Part shown: one piece after another, positions 18,297 through 27,546 of the stretch
How the letters are laid out: the number at the start of each line of letters is the position of its first letter
How positions within the stretch are numbered: the first letter of the stretch is position 1
Assembly: GCF_030540835.1 (NCBI RefSeq)
Contig: NZ_JAUOEK010000055.1
Location: 45,507 to 109,506, forward strand
Origin: Flavivirga aquimarina
GTDB lineage: Bacteria > Bacteroidota > Bacteroidia > Flavobacteriales > Flavobacteriaceae
Direction: 5' to 3'
DNA: 64,000 nt
Translations under genes and position numbers: made by a program
The notes under the pieces: model-generated
What the model saw: only the letters and a program-made list of their open reading frames with translations
What the model was told of the DNA's origin: nothing
Databases searched by the model: none

Positions 18297-18328
18297 ACTG
18301 ACCACTGACCACTGACCACTGACCACTG
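18297..18328. repeat. Tandem heptamer ACCACTG, four full copies
   Basis: A partial ACTG at 18297-18300 is followed by four exact ACCACTG units (18301-18328). On the minus strand this reads CAGTGGT repeats, related to the CAGTGTT heptads on the other side of the four-helix-bundle gene. Confidence 0.85.
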
Positions 18329-18336
18329 CGACTATA

Positions 18337-19227
18337 TTACTTCAAAAATTGCGAAGCAATTTTCTCCGCTTTCCTACTCTCGGAATAATCATAAAAACCT
18401 TCACCAGATTTCACGCCTAGTTTACCAGCTCTAACCATATTCACCAATAATGGGCAAGGAGCGTATTTAGGGTTTTTAAATCCGTCGTACATCACGTGAA
18501 GTATAGACAAGCAGACATCTAAACCAATAAAATCTGCTAATTGTAATGGTCCCATAGGATGTGCCATACCTAATTTCATAACCGTATCAATTTCATTAAC
18601 TCCTGCCACGCCATTGTATAATGTTTCAATGGATTCGTTAATCATAGGCATTAAAATACGATTTGCCACAAATCCAGGGTAGTCGTTAACTTCAACAGGG
18701 ATTTTACCTAAAGTTTTAGACATATCCATGATGCGTTTAGTTACATCGTCACTGGTATTATAGCCACGAATAATTTCGACCAATTTCATAATAGGTACCG
18801 GATTCATAAAATGCATCCCTATCACTTTATCGGGTCTGGATGTTACGGCAGCTATTTGCGTAATTGATATCGAAGATGTATTTGTAGCTAAAATGGTGTC
18901 TTTAGAGCAGGTGTCGTCTAATTGCCTGAAGATATTTAGCTTTAAATCCACGTTTTCGGTGGCCGCTTCAACCACTAAATCGGCAGATGCAATACCTTCC
19001 GAAATATCGGTAAACGCTGTAATGTTTGATAATGTCTTGGTTTTATCGGCTTCAGAAATTTTTTCTTTGATTACCATTCTGTCCAGATTTTTGGTAATGG
19101 TTTCTAAGCCTTTTTTGAGTGACGTTTCACTTATATCTATAAGTTGAACCTTAAAACCACTTTGTGCAAAAGTATGAGCGATACCATTCCCCATGGTACC
19201 TGCTCCTATAACAGCAATGTTTTTCAT
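18337..19227 (-). CDS. 3-hydroxyacyl-CoA (3-hydroxybutyryl-CoA) dehydrogenase
   Basis: The 296-aa enzyme oxidises 3-hydroxyacyl-CoA to 3-ketoacyl-CoA with NAD+. It has a Rossmann motif at the N-terminus (IAVIGAGTMGNGIAHTFAQS) and the catalytic region ATNTSSISITQIA with GMHFMNPVPIMKLVEIIRG (His of the His-Glu pair). The C-terminal domain has NDYPGFVANRILMPMINE and GMAHPMGPLQLADFIGLDVC. Length and order fit the single-function HbdA/PaaH group. It would serve fatty-acid or aromatic-acid degradation, or butyrate-type pathways. The Gfo/Idh gene lies directly upstream. Confidence 0.94.
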   Translation of the reverse strand: MKNIAVIGAGTMGNGIAHTFAQSGFKVQLIDISETSLKKGLETITKNLDRMVIKEKISEADKTKTLSNITAFTDISEGIASADLVVEAATENVDLKLNIFRQLDDTCSKDTILATNTSSISITQIAAVTSRPDKVIGMHFMNPVPIMKLVEIIRGYNTSDDVTKRIMDMSKTLGKIPVEVNDYPGFVANRILMPMINESIETLYNGVAGVNEIDTVMKLGMAHPMGPLQLADFIGLDVCLSILHVMYDGFKNPKYAPCPLLVNMVRAGKLGVKSGEGFYDYSESRKAEKIASQFLK

Positions 19228-19237
19228 GTAAATATTT

Positions 19238-20197
19238 TTAAAAACAATTTATTATTTGAGTTGCTACTCTTAGTGCTTCTGTACCGTCATGAAGCGTTAC
19301 AATTGGGGGAGTATTATTATTTATGGCATCAGCAAACGTTTCTAATTCGTCAAGAATAGCGTTGTTTTCTAATATATTGGGATTATCAAAATAGATTTGT
19401 TTTTTTACGCCTTCGGCATTTTGAAGTATCATGTCAAAATCTCCGGGTTGTTCCGGTGCATTTTTCATTTTAACGACTTCGCATTTTTTTTCTAGGAAAT
19501 CTACAGAGATATAAGCGTCTTTTTGAAAGAAACGCGTTTTACGCATTTTCTTTAAAGATATTCTACTAGCAGTTAAATTGGCTACGCAGCCATTTTCAAA
19601 TTCAATTCGGGCATTTGCAATATCTGGTGTATCACTAATCACTGAAACACCACTGGCTGACACATTTTTAACTTTAGAACCTACTAGGCTTAAAATAATA
19701 TCGATATCGTGAATCATCAAATCTAAGACAACTGGTACATCGGTTCCTCTGGGATTAAATTCTGCTAGACGATGTGATTCGATGAACATGGGAGATTTTA
19801 TATCGCCTTTTACAGCAATAAAAGCAGGATTGAAACGCTCTACATGGCCTACTTGTCCTCTAAGGTTATGTTCTGCCAGTAGCTCTCTAATATGTTCTGC
19901 TTCTTCTACGGTGTTTGTTATTGGCTTTTCAATAAATATATGTTTACCCTTAGATATGGCCTGTTTTGCACAGTCGTAATGTGAGAGTGTGGGGGTAACA
20001 ATATCTACTACATCAACAGCATCAATAAGTGCTTCTATGGAATTGAAAAATTTATAGCCAAATTCTGTTTCTACTTTGTTTGCGTTCGTTTCATCAGCAT
20101 CATAAAAGCCTACAAGATCATATTTTTCAGACTGATTAAGGAGTCTTAAATGAATTTTACCCAAGTGACCAGCACCAAGTACACCAATTTTAAGCAT
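19238..20197 (-). CDS. Gfo/Idh/MocA family NAD(P)-dependent oxidoreductase
   Basis: The 319-aa protein starts with a Rossmann fold (MLKIGVLGAGHLGKIHLRLL), has the family EKP motif (FIEKPITNTVEEAE) and the C-terminal domain marker VLDLMIHDIDIIL (His/Asp). The ATG at 20195-20197 puts the Rossmann strand right at the N-terminus as usual; a GTG six codons further out is less likely. The substrate is unknown; sugar or sugar-acid derivatives are typical for the family. It is the first gene of the long minus-strand run ending at the GNAT gene. Confidence 0.9.
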   Translation of the reverse strand: MLKIGVLGAGHLGKIHLRLLNQSEKYDLVGFYDADETNANKVETEFGYKFFNSIEALIDAVDVVDIVTPTLSHYDCAKQAISKGKHIFIEKPITNTVEEAEHIRELLAEHNLRGQVGHVERFNPAFIAVKGDIKSPMFIESHRLAEFNPRGTDVPVVLDLMIHDIDIILSLVGSKVKNVSASGVSVISDTPDIANARIEFENGCVANLTASRISLKKMRKTRFFQKDAYISVDFLEKKCEVVKMKNAPEQPGDFDMILQNAEGVKKQIYFDNPNILENNAILDELETFADAINNNTPPIVTLHDGTEALRVATQIINCF

Positions 20198-20355
20198 ATA
20201 TTTTACGTTTTCCACAAAAATAAGATATTTACAACACGAATTTGATTATTTACAGCTAATTTTTTAGCTTATTCAATGTCGAAAATAAATTTTGCTTATT
20301 TTGTTTTCATCTTGCAAATGTTTAACTAATTTTAGCGTTATAAACTTCCCTAACA

Positions 20356-20997
20356 TTGAAAGACACTTTTAAGCATAAAGGTTTACGCCAACAACTGGTT
20401 AACATTTTAAAGGCCAAAGGAATAACAGATGAAAATGTTTTAAACGCTATAAGTAAAATACCCAGACATCTATTTATGGATTCTGGTTTTTTAGACCATG
20501 CCTATCAAGATAAAGCATTTCCTATTGCTGCCGATCAAACTATTTCGCAGCCCTACACGGTAGCTTTTCAAAGTGAATTGATGAAAGTTAAAAAAGGGGA
20601 TAAAGTTTTAGAAATAGGTACAGGAAGTGGTTACCAAACGGCTGTTTTGTGTGAATTAGGTGCTAAGGTTTACAGTATTGAGCGTCAACAGGAATTGTTT
20701 AAAAAAACCAGTAAATTTTTACCTAAACTAGGCTATCGTGCTAAGAAACTCATTTTTGGAGATGGTTATAAAGGCTTGGTTGATGATGCGCCATTTGATA
20801 GTATTATTGTTACTGCGGGTGCTCCTTTTGTACCAAAACCTTTATTGAGTCAGTTAAAACCAGAAGGAAGGCTTGTAATTCCTGTGGGTGAAGATGTGCA
20901 AATTATGACACTATTAATTAGAAAAGGTCTTAAAGAATTTGAACAGCATGAGTTTGGTGAATTTCGCTTTGTGCCTTTGTTGGAGGATAAGAATTAG
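20356..20997 (+). CDS. pcm: Protein-L-isoaspartate O-methyltransferase
   Basis: The 213-aa SAM-dependent enzyme methylates isoaspartyl residues in damaged proteins. Motifs are IPRHLFMDSGFLDHAYQDKA, the substrate loop AADQTISQPYTVA, the SAM-binding VLEIGTGSGYQTAVL and the C-terminal LKPEGRLVIPVG. The start is a TTG (20356-20358): an in-frame stop lies just upstream, no ATG precedes conserved sequence, and the encoded KDTFKHKGLRQQLVNIL matches the usual N-terminus. Translation from TTG is therefore well supported. Confidence 0.94.
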   Translation: MKDTFKHKGLRQQLVNILKAKGITDENVLNAISKIPRHLFMDSGFLDHAYQDKAFPIAADQTISQPYTVAFQSELMKVKKGDKVLEIGTGSGYQTAVLCELGAKVYSIERQQELFKKTSKFLPKLGYRAKKLIFGDGYKGLVDDAPFDSIIVTAGAPFVPKPLLSQLKPEGRLVIPVGEDVQIMTLLIRKGLKEFEQHEFGEFRFVPLLEDKN

Positions 20998-21014
20998 CCA
21001 AAAAATTAGAAAGT

Positions 21015-21575
21015 TCAATTATTCGTTTTATAATTCCCCAATGTTTTTAAGGCCTGAACCATATGTCTTTCGTTATGATAAATAACAACTCTAAAGGTAT
21101 CTCCTAGTTTAAGTTTGATTAGTTTAGTAATACTAATGCTTGTTTTTGTTTTGTTTAAACTTACGTTTCTTGCTTTGTCTAAGAGTTCAAGCATTTTTTC
21201 TTGTTGTATTAAAAAACGTTCTAAAGTAGTTTTGTCGAGTTTACTACCATTTGGGTTTTTATCCTTAAACGTTTTCATTTTGTTAAGCTTTTCTTTAGGC
21301 ATCATACTTTTAGCAAAGTAGTTACCTAAAGCACCCGATTTAAAATAATATTCGGGTTTGAATGTGCTTTTAATAATCCGTTGTTCTATTTCTGGTAGAT
21401 AATAGTCGCTGTATAAGTTTAAGTGTTCAATACACTCTAAGGCACTCCAAGTATCTTTATTGGCTTTCCAATTAAGCTCATCAATTACTTTTAGGTTTAA
21501 TGCTTCAACTTGATTAATGTTTTGCCTTGTTTTTTCTATTAATTCTGAAATTAATGCTTCTGATGTTACCTTCAT
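21015..21575 (-). CDS. DinB family protein
   Basis: The 186-aa four-helix protein has the DinB-type pattern of metal-ligand histidines: the first in WSALECIEHLNLYSDYYLPE, and a C-terminal pair context in YHNERHMVQALKTL. Members of this superfamily include metal-dependent thiol transferases; the substrate is unknown. It is transcribed with, and 52 bases downstream of, the Crp/Fnr-type regulator, a pairing often seen in Bacteroidota. Confidence 0.83.
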   Translation of the reverse strand: MKVTSEALISELIEKTRQNINQVEALNLKVIDELNWKANKDTWSALECIEHLNLYSDYYLPEIEQRIIKSTFKPEYYFKSGALGNYFAKSMMPKEKLNKMKTFKDKNPNGSKLDKTTLERFLIQQEKMLELLDKARNVSLNKTKTSISITKLIKLKLGDTFRVVIYHNERHMVQALKTLGNYKTNN

Positions 21576-21627
21576 AATATTTTTTTACAAAGATTTTAAT
21601 TAAAACCAATATAAACATTGATTCAAA

Positions 21628-22164
21628 TTAAGATTTTTTAATTCTTGAAAGTGTTTCTGGGGTCATTCTTAGGTATGAAGCAATATACTTGTTTGGTATC
21701 TCCTGAAAAAGCTGAGGGCTCCGTTTTAAAACACGGTTATACCTTTCTACAGGAGATGTTGTTAAAATATCGCGCTCTCGTTCCATTTGTTGTAGTGCAA
21801 AATTTTCTAAAATAAGTTGCCATATTTTGGTGTTTTCTACAGAACTTGATACAAAATTCATATAAGTATTTTTATCCATAACTTTTAATGAAGTCTGTTT
21901 TAAAGCTTGGATATATAAATCGGATGGTTTTTCGCTTAAAAAAGAATCAAGCGCTGCTATTAGATTATTCTTATAACCAAATCTGATGGTGTGTTCTTCG
22001 TATTCATCTAAAACAAAAATTCTTACTGCACCAGTCACAACCAGATATAAATTGGTGTCTATACTTCCTTTTACTTTTAGGTATTCGTTTCTTTTTAACT
22101 CTAATGTTTTATGCCATAAATTTTGGCTGTTTAGTTTTTCTATTAGAGTTGAAATTGGGTTCAT
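21628..22164 (-). CDS. Crp/Fnr family transcriptional regulator
   Basis: The 178-aa protein has a cyclic-nucleotide-binding-like beta barrel (about 15-110: NEYLKVKGSIDTNLYLVVTG, RFGYKNNLIAALDSFLSEKP) and a long helix. A short C-terminal winged-helix remnant follows, with IPNKYIASYLRMTPETLSRI as the recognition region. Bacteroidota carry many such short Crp-like regulators, whose ligands are mostly unknown. It likely controls its neighbour DinB and itself. Confidence 0.88.
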   Translation of the reverse strand: MNPISTLIEKLNSQNLWHKTLELKRNEYLKVKGSIDTNLYLVVTGAVRIFVLDEYEEHTIRFGYKNNLIAALDSFLSEKPSDLYIQALKQTSLKVMDKNTYMNFVSSSVENTKIWQLILENFALQQMERERDILTTSPVERYNRVLKRSPQLFQEIPNKYIASYLRMTPETLSRIKKS

Positions 22165-22310
22165 TATAAAAGTGATTTTTTAGGTATTTCATAAGTTGCA
22201 GAATACAATAACTTTTAAATTCAGAAAATGTTTTTCTGTACCAATTTTAGGTTATTTGGAACTGAACAGAAATCTAAAATAAATTTCGTTTTTCAGTATT
22301 CCTAATAGGC

Positions 22311-23513
22311 TTATTCTTTTTTTTGCTTAAAAAGCCATTCAAATAGTAAGGGGGCTTTTAATGCTACGTCCATGGCATAATGGCAATTAGAACATGCATA
22401 ACTATATTCTGTTTGAAAATATTTTTCACCTGCTTCTATATGTGTTCGAATATCATTTTCAGACAGGTTATACTCAACATTGTCTACCCAATGCGTGTTT
22501 ATTGTATTGTATCCTTTGTTAGACAATGCTTCAAAAAGTGCTCTGGAACCGGGAGAGCCATCGTCTGCTCTATGATTAAAGCTCCATACGGGCAGGTTTT
22601 CAAATATATCGTTTTCTATTTGAGATGCTACTTCATCAAAAGTCGGACTACTAGGGGTAAATGCATTACTAAGAGGCACAATAGCAGCGATTTTATCATG
22701 CATCTTTGAGCCTAGTTGCCAAGCACCAACTCCTCCTGTTGAATGCCCAGTTATATAGATTCTACTTTCATCAATATTTTCGTTTTGAATGATAAAATCC
22801 AATAACTTTTCAATAAAATCTGAAGATATATTAGTGCCCCACCCCAAATAATCACTGTTTTCACCTATTATACTGCTGTTTAGGTTAGGAGCTAATACGT
22901 AAGCAGGATATTCTTCTTGATTACCTTCTTCTATCCAGGCTAATGCCATATAGGTAGCAAAATCGCCTTGCAAAAATATATTTTCTGGACTTACAAAAAA
23001 TTCTGACCCGTGCAAGCTTATGATTAAAGGGTATTCAGTATTAGCTGTATCGGCTCCTTGTGGCCTGAAAAAGCGATACGGGATATTTATATTGGTTAAA
23101 TCGTGTGTGAAATAGTGTTTAACAAATTCACTAGGAACAGGCGTGGAAATATCGACACAGACATTATTGAGACAAACTCCAGCACATTCACTGTCTGAAT
23201 TACATTCAATTACTGCAGGTTCTATAATCCCATCGCAATTGTCGTCTATATTATTTTGAACTTCTGGAGCGTCTGGGTGAATTAAATTATTGGTATCATC
23301 ACAGTCATCATTATTTGGAACATAGCCATCTGGCTGGATACATGAATTTAGTTGATTTTCTTCGTTTCCAAACCCATCATTATCGGCATCTTGATACCAT
23401 GTTTGCTCTTGGCAACTAGGTTCGTCATCACTATTAGAGGATTGTTCATTATTACTGCAAGAGGCAAAAAGCAATGCGCTAGTTAATAAGAGAAATAGGG
23501 CTTTTTCTTTCAT
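22311..23513 (-). CDS. Lipoprotein with MopE-like metal-binding repeats and an esterase domain
   Basis: The 400-aa protein has an SPII signal peptide (lipobox LLFASC, Cys20). An Asp/Asn/Cys-rich MopE-like segment follows (about 30-125) with DADNDGFGNEENQ, NNDDCDD and NIDDNCDG, probably binding Ca2+ or Cu. Next is an alpha/beta-hydrolase domain (about 135-400) with the nucleophile elbow ITGHSTGGVGAW (GxSxG), resembling PHB-depolymerase/feruloyl-esterase-like enzymes. The C-terminal CSNCHYAMDVALKAP carries two more cysteines. It is a likely surface or periplasmic esterase; the substrate is unknown. It is monocistronic on the minus strand. Confidence 0.83.
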   Translation of the reverse strand: MKEKALFLLLTSALLFASCSNNEQSSNSDDEPSCQEQTWYQDADNDGFGNEENQLNSCIQPDGYVPNNDDCDDTNNLIHPDAPEVQNNIDDNCDGIIEPAVIECNSDSECAGVCLNNVCVDISTPVPSEFVKHYFTHDLTNINIPYRFFRPQGADTANTEYPLIISLHGSEFFVSPENIFLQGDFATYMALAWIEEGNQEEYPAYVLAPNLNSSIIGENSDYLGWGTNISSDFIEKLLDFIIQNENIDESRIYITGHSTGGVGAWQLGSKMHDKIAAIVPLSNAFTPSSPTFDEVASQIENDIFENLPVWSFNHRADDGSPGSRALFEALSNKGYNTINTHWVDNVEYNLSENDIRTHIEAGEKYFQTEYSYACSNCHYAMDVALKAPLLFEWLFKQKKE

Positions 23514-23588
23514 TGAATTTTTGTGATAAAAATAACTGATTTATTTGGTGTTATTGCTAGCTTAACTTAGAATTACTTATAGATAACT

Positions 23589-25442
23589 TTAGTTGCCCAA
23601 CGCCTTATTTAAGGTACTGGTACCACCAACCACAGGTAACGTCAAACTGGTTTTATCCAAATCAACAGTTAATTCGGTTCCAGCTTTAGGATGCAATGTA
23701 AACTCTTTATCACTAGAAAAAATCATTAAGCCTATTTGTTGTCCAGCTTTAATAATTTGGTCGTCCGGCATTAAATTAAACGATACCTCGTAAAATTTTC
23801 CTGGTTTTAAAGGTTTGCTTTCTGTTAACGATTTGTGATTTTGTGGGTCTGCCCAACCACGTGTTATAATGTTATCAGTAATGACCGCATCTTCCTGCTC
23901 GTTCCAAGGCAATGATACCAACCAAACAGACAGATTAGCTGCAGGTTTACTACTCGCTAAATTTACAGTTATTTTTGGTGTTCCAGATATATGAACGTCT
24001 TTAGTTAACTTTGGGGTAACATATAACAAACGGTGATTGGAATTGCTCGCTTTGGCCAATTCGGCCCCTGAAAAAGAGTAGTCATCTATTAAAGTTTCTT
24101 TTCCTTGTTTTTTTAATTTGGTAGGAATTAATGCACCAATATTAGGCCCTCCAGATGTTAGATGCAGTGTTACATTGGAAGCTTCCGGATTGGGGTAATC
24201 TTTATATGCTGTGGGTTCGGATATTTCATCCTCTTCGCGAACAATCCATGCTTTGGCATCGTTTTCCACTCCGTTTTCCACACCATGCAAATAACGTGTA
24301 AACCAACGATTCATCATTTTAGTTGGAGGTGGGCCACCATGCCCAAGTTGATGGTAATATATTTGCGTTGGTAACCCCATGGCTTTGGCTTTCTTGTAAA
24401 TACGATAACTGTGCTCTGGCATAACATTCCAATCATTAAACCCATGAGACATTAGCAAAGCTGCTTTCATAGGTTTCATATGATTTAAATAATCACGTTT
24501 CGCCCAAAAATCGTTATAATCGCCAGTAATTCTATCCATACCATTTTTCATTTCGGTATCTCTTATTTTGGCATTATTATAGGCTCTTTTAGATTCATCT
24601 CCGCTATGAATAAAATCGTATAAAACATCAATATCTTCACCTAGATAGCCTCCCGGAGAACGTACTAATCCGTTAGATCTATAATAGTGGTAATAAGATG
24701 TGTTGGGTGCTATAGGAATAATAGCTTCTAAGCCTTCAACACCAGTGGTTGCAGCTGCTAAAGGAATGGTTCCGTTATAAGATGTTCCGGTCATTCCTAC
24801 TTTACCGGTACTCCAAAAGGCTTCTACAGTTTTGTCTCCATAAGGTTCTGTGTAGCCTTTTACCCGACCGCATAACCAATCTATAACTGCTTTTGGGGCT
24901 AAGGATTCGTTATTACCTCCAACAGTTGGAGCTCCTTGAGATAATCCGGTACCGGGAGACGATGAATGCACAACAATATAACCTCTAGGTACCCATTTTG
25001 CTATATGGGAATGCGATATAACAGGTCGCTTACCTACGCGTGTTACTTCAACATGGGTACGGGCTTTGGTGGTTTCTCCAAGTTCATGTTTAACATTCCA
25101 GAAAAGCCCTTCAACATTAGGGGCTACACCTGCAAAATAAGGACTAGAAATATAAACAACGGGGAGTTTTAACCCTTCACTTTCTGTTTGTTCGGGTCTG
25201 GTAACGGCTACATGCATACGGTCTAATTTACCATCACCATCGGTATCAAAAGTTGTTTCTACCCATAAGTCATGCCTAATCCATTTAAGAGGATTTTTAA
25301 ATGCTGGTACGATTTGAGCTTCACCATCTTTAAAAATTGGGGTTGCTTTTGTTGTTGGCCCTTGCCCTATACTTAAAAAGACATTAATAATAAATAATGT
25401 ACCAGCTAATAATATAGGCTTTAGCCTAAGAGATTTGTTCAT
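23589..25442 (-). CDS. CocE/NonD (S15, Xaa-Pro dipeptidyl-peptidase-like) hydrolase, exported
   Basis: The 617-aa protein has a signal peptide (1-26, ending LSIGQ). An alpha/beta-hydrolase domain follows, with the nucleophile in GMTGTSYNGTIPLAAAT, the acid in MSHGFNDWNVMPEH and the base His in YYHQLGHGG. A C-terminal jelly-roll domain (about 430-610) is typical of the X-Pro dipeptidyl-peptidase / cocaine-esterase family. It is expected in the periplasm or outside the cell as a serine peptidase or acyl esterase. The frameshifted NTF2-like gene is directly upstream on the same strand. Confidence 0.9.
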   Translation of the reverse strand: MNKSLRLKPILLAGTLFIINVFLSIGQGPTTKATPIFKDGEAQIVPAFKNPLKWIRHDLWVETTFDTDGDGKLDRMHVAVTRPEQTESEGLKLPVVYISSPYFAGVAPNVEGLFWNVKHELGETTKARTHVEVTRVGKRPVISHSHIAKWVPRGYIVVHSSSPGTGLSQGAPTVGGNNESLAPKAVIDWLCGRVKGYTEPYGDKTVEAFWSTGKVGMTGTSYNGTIPLAAATTGVEGLEAIIPIAPNTSYYHYYRSNGLVRSPGGYLGEDIDVLYDFIHSGDESKRAYNNAKIRDTEMKNGMDRITGDYNDFWAKRDYLNHMKPMKAALLMSHGFNDWNVMPEHSYRIYKKAKAMGLPTQIYYHQLGHGGPPPTKMMNRWFTRYLHGVENGVENDAKAWIVREEDEISEPTAYKDYPNPEASNVTLHLTSGGPNIGALIPTKLKKQGKETLIDDYSFSGAELAKASNSNHRLLYVTPKLTKDVHISGTPKITVNLASSKPAANLSVWLVSLPWNEQEDAVITDNIITRGWADPQNHKSLTESKPLKPGKFYEVSFNLMPDDQIIKAGQQIGLMIFSSDKEFTLHPKAGTELTVDLDKTSLTLPVVGGTSTLNKALGN

Positions 25443-25458
25443 GTTTTTTGTTTAGGGA

Positions 25459-25984
25459 TTATTTTTTTGGAAGATATTTTATCGGAATCGTTTTTGCTTC
25501 TGTTTCTTGGGTCCAGTAAATATTGATAACCCACCAGCGATCACCATCATTTAAGAGTTGAATACTATTGATACCTCTCATAAACGGTTTATCCCGATTC
25601 ACTTTTAAAAGCTTCGTAAGTACTAAATACTTGTGCGATGTTGCCAAAAATATCAACTTCTCTATGTATTTCTTTTTCAAAAAAACCATTTTCAACCAGC
25701 CATTTCCCAGAGCTTTTAATATAATCATCTGGTTTCATGTAACGTACTTTATAGTTTCCTTCTTTATTCTTTCCAGATGGAATTAATTTAGCATCTGGTT
25801 TAAATAAAAATTTAAATAACGTCCAATCTCTTTCAACGCCTTTTTCTCCGGAAATAACGGCATATAGTGTTTTTATGGTGCTATCCAATGTTTGTACTTT
25901 TTCTGAGTGGTCTTTTGTTTTTTCTTGTGATTGTACAGATAGTGAAACAACACACAATACTATAATAGGTATAATTTTTTTCAT
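25459..25984 (-). pseudogene. Frameshifted NTF2-like (SnoaL/DUF4440-type) exported protein
   Basis: Two overlapping frames encode one protein. The first (25589-25984) has a signal peptide (MKKIIPIIVLCVVSLSVQSQ) and an NTF2-like domain, then stops early after YEAFKSESG. The second frame continues without loss with DKPFMRGINSIQLLNDGDRW and WVINIYWTQE, the normal end of this family, to a stop at 25459. Removing one base near the CCC at 25593-25595 would join them into a 174-aa ORF. It is either a recent 1-bp insertion or a sequencing error. It lies just upstream of the S15-type hydrolase gene. Confidence 0.85.
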
Positions 25985-26263
25985 CCTTAAATATGGTAAA
26001 TCTTTTTTTGATTAACAAAGTAAATATTTTGTTAGTCTTGAAACGTTAAGGCTTTCTTAAATTTAAAATTTAAAAATATTTCATCAATACTCTAACATTG
26101 AGGAACTCTTAATTTTAAAATGAGAATACTATTATGTACTTAGAATTGAACAATTGAAAAAGTATTTACTCTACGCAATATCACTGAAAACAGTGATAAA
26201 AAGCTTTATGGCTTATGGTATTTTTGATCCAAATTAGTTTTGAACAGTTAAATAATTCAAAAA

Positions 26264-27439
26264 ATGAAAATGAGATTTTTTTTAATTACATTATTTGTAA
26301 TCGACTTTATAGGCTTTTCTCAAACCACCATGATACCAGATTCTAATTTTGAACAAGCATTGATTGATAAAGGATATGATACAGGTACTGTAGACGGATC
26401 GGTACCTACAGTCAATATAGCTGCCATTAAGGAATTAGATGTTGCAAGTAAGAATATCACTAATTTAACGGGAATTGAAGATTTTACTGCATTAACTACG
26501 CTGGTCTGCTATTCTAACGCATTAATCAGCTTAGATATAAGTCAAAATATAGCATTAACCAGATTACATTGTCAAGATACTCAATTAACCAGCTTAGATG
26601 TTAGTAAAAATACAGCATTGACCGAGTTAACTTGTTTTTCTAACCCATTGACAAGTATAGATTTAAGTAAAAATATAGCATTAGAAAGGTTTATTGGTCA
26701 AGGATGTGAATTTACAAGTTTGGATCTGAGTCAAAATGAAGTTTTAAAAACCCTTAATCTTCAGTATAATGAATTAACAAGTTTAGACTTGAGCCAGAAT
26801 ACAGCCTTAACGCAGTTAATCTGCTATGATAACGAATTAACAAGTTTAGATTTGAGCGAGAATATAGCCTTAACGCAGTTAACCTGCTATAATAATGAAT
26901 TAACAAGTTTAGATTTGAGTCAGAATATAGCATTAACAACTCTGAATTGTTACAACAATGAATTAACTAGCTTGAACTTGAGTCAAAATACAGCCTTAAG
27001 GCGGTTATATTGTCATAATAATGAATTAACAAGTTTAAATGTTAAAAATGGAAATAATACAAATTTAACTCTATTTACAAGTTTGAATAACCCCAATCTA
27101 ACCTGTATAGAAGTAGATGATGTTACGTATTCTGAAACAAATTGGACATCTATTGATCCCGCACATACCTTTAGTGAAAACTGTGCAGCTTTAAGTACAA
27201 AGGATTATAATATGTCTGCCCTTAGCTTGTATCCTATATTTGTTACAAATGGTTTCACTATTGCTCTTAATGAAAAAGCCAATTATATATTAACTAATGT
27301 AAATGGTCAATTACTTCAAAAAGGCAAATTAATAAAAGGAAGCAATTTGATAGATGTATCCAATCTGTCTCAAGGTTTATACTTTGTATCTATAACAACC
27401 GATATGGGGTCTGTTGGCAAAAAAATAGTAAAAAAGTAA
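26264..27439 (+). CDS. Leucine-rich-repeat secreted protein with T9SS type A sorting domain
   Basis: The 391-aa protein has a signal peptide (1-19, ending GFSQ). Nine 21-residue leucine-rich repeats (residues 77-265) follow, of the form LTxLxCYxNELTSLDLSQNxA, then a short linker with one Cys pair candidate. The C-terminal sorting domain (about 315-391) contains LSLYPIFVTNGFTIAL, GSNLIDVSNLSQGLYFVSI and KKIVKK. The sorting domain sends it through the type IX system to the surface or outside. Such LRR proteins usually bind proteins or glycans. The repeats are near-identical in DNA, so copy number may vary between strains. Confidence 0.9.
   Translation: MKMRFFLITLFVIDFIGFSQTTMIPDSNFEQALIDKGYDTGTVDGSVPTVNIAAIKELDVASKNITNLTGIEDFTALTTLVCYSNALISLDISQNIALTRLHCQDTQLTSLDVSKNTALTELTCFSNPLTSIDLSKNIALERFIGQGCEFTSLDLSQNEVLKTLNLQYNELTSLDLSQNTALTQLICYDNELTSLDLSENIALTQLTCYNNELTSLDLSQNIALTTLNCYNNELTSLNLSQNTALRRLYCHNNELTSLNVKNGNNTNLTLFTSLNNPNLTCIEVDDVTYSETNWTSIDPAHTFSENCAALSTKDYNMSALSLYPIFVTNGFTIALNEKANYILTNVNGQLLQKGKLIKGSNLIDVSNLSQGLYFVSITTDMGSVGKKIVKK
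26492..27058 (+). repeat. 63-bp tandem repeats within the LRR gene
   Basis: Nine in-frame units of 63 bases encode the leucine-rich repeats. Units five to eight (about 26744-26995) are the most alike, with AATGAATTAACAAGTTTAGA or close variants in each, indicating recent duplication or gene conversion. Confidence 0.85.
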
Positions 27440-27546
27440 ACACTTCTTTATTAAATAAAAATAGTATGATTTAGATAGAATCAAAAAAAGATTAATGACC
27501 GACCGATCTTAAAAATGAATACTTTATTACGATAAATTTATTGGTA

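Noticed and set aside
18297..18328. CRISPR-like short repeats
   Set aside because: The heptamers are directly tandem without spacers; this is a simple tandem repeat.
26754..26939. Repetitive minus-strand frame opposite the LRR gene
   Set aside because: It only reflects the 63-bp repeats read backwards.
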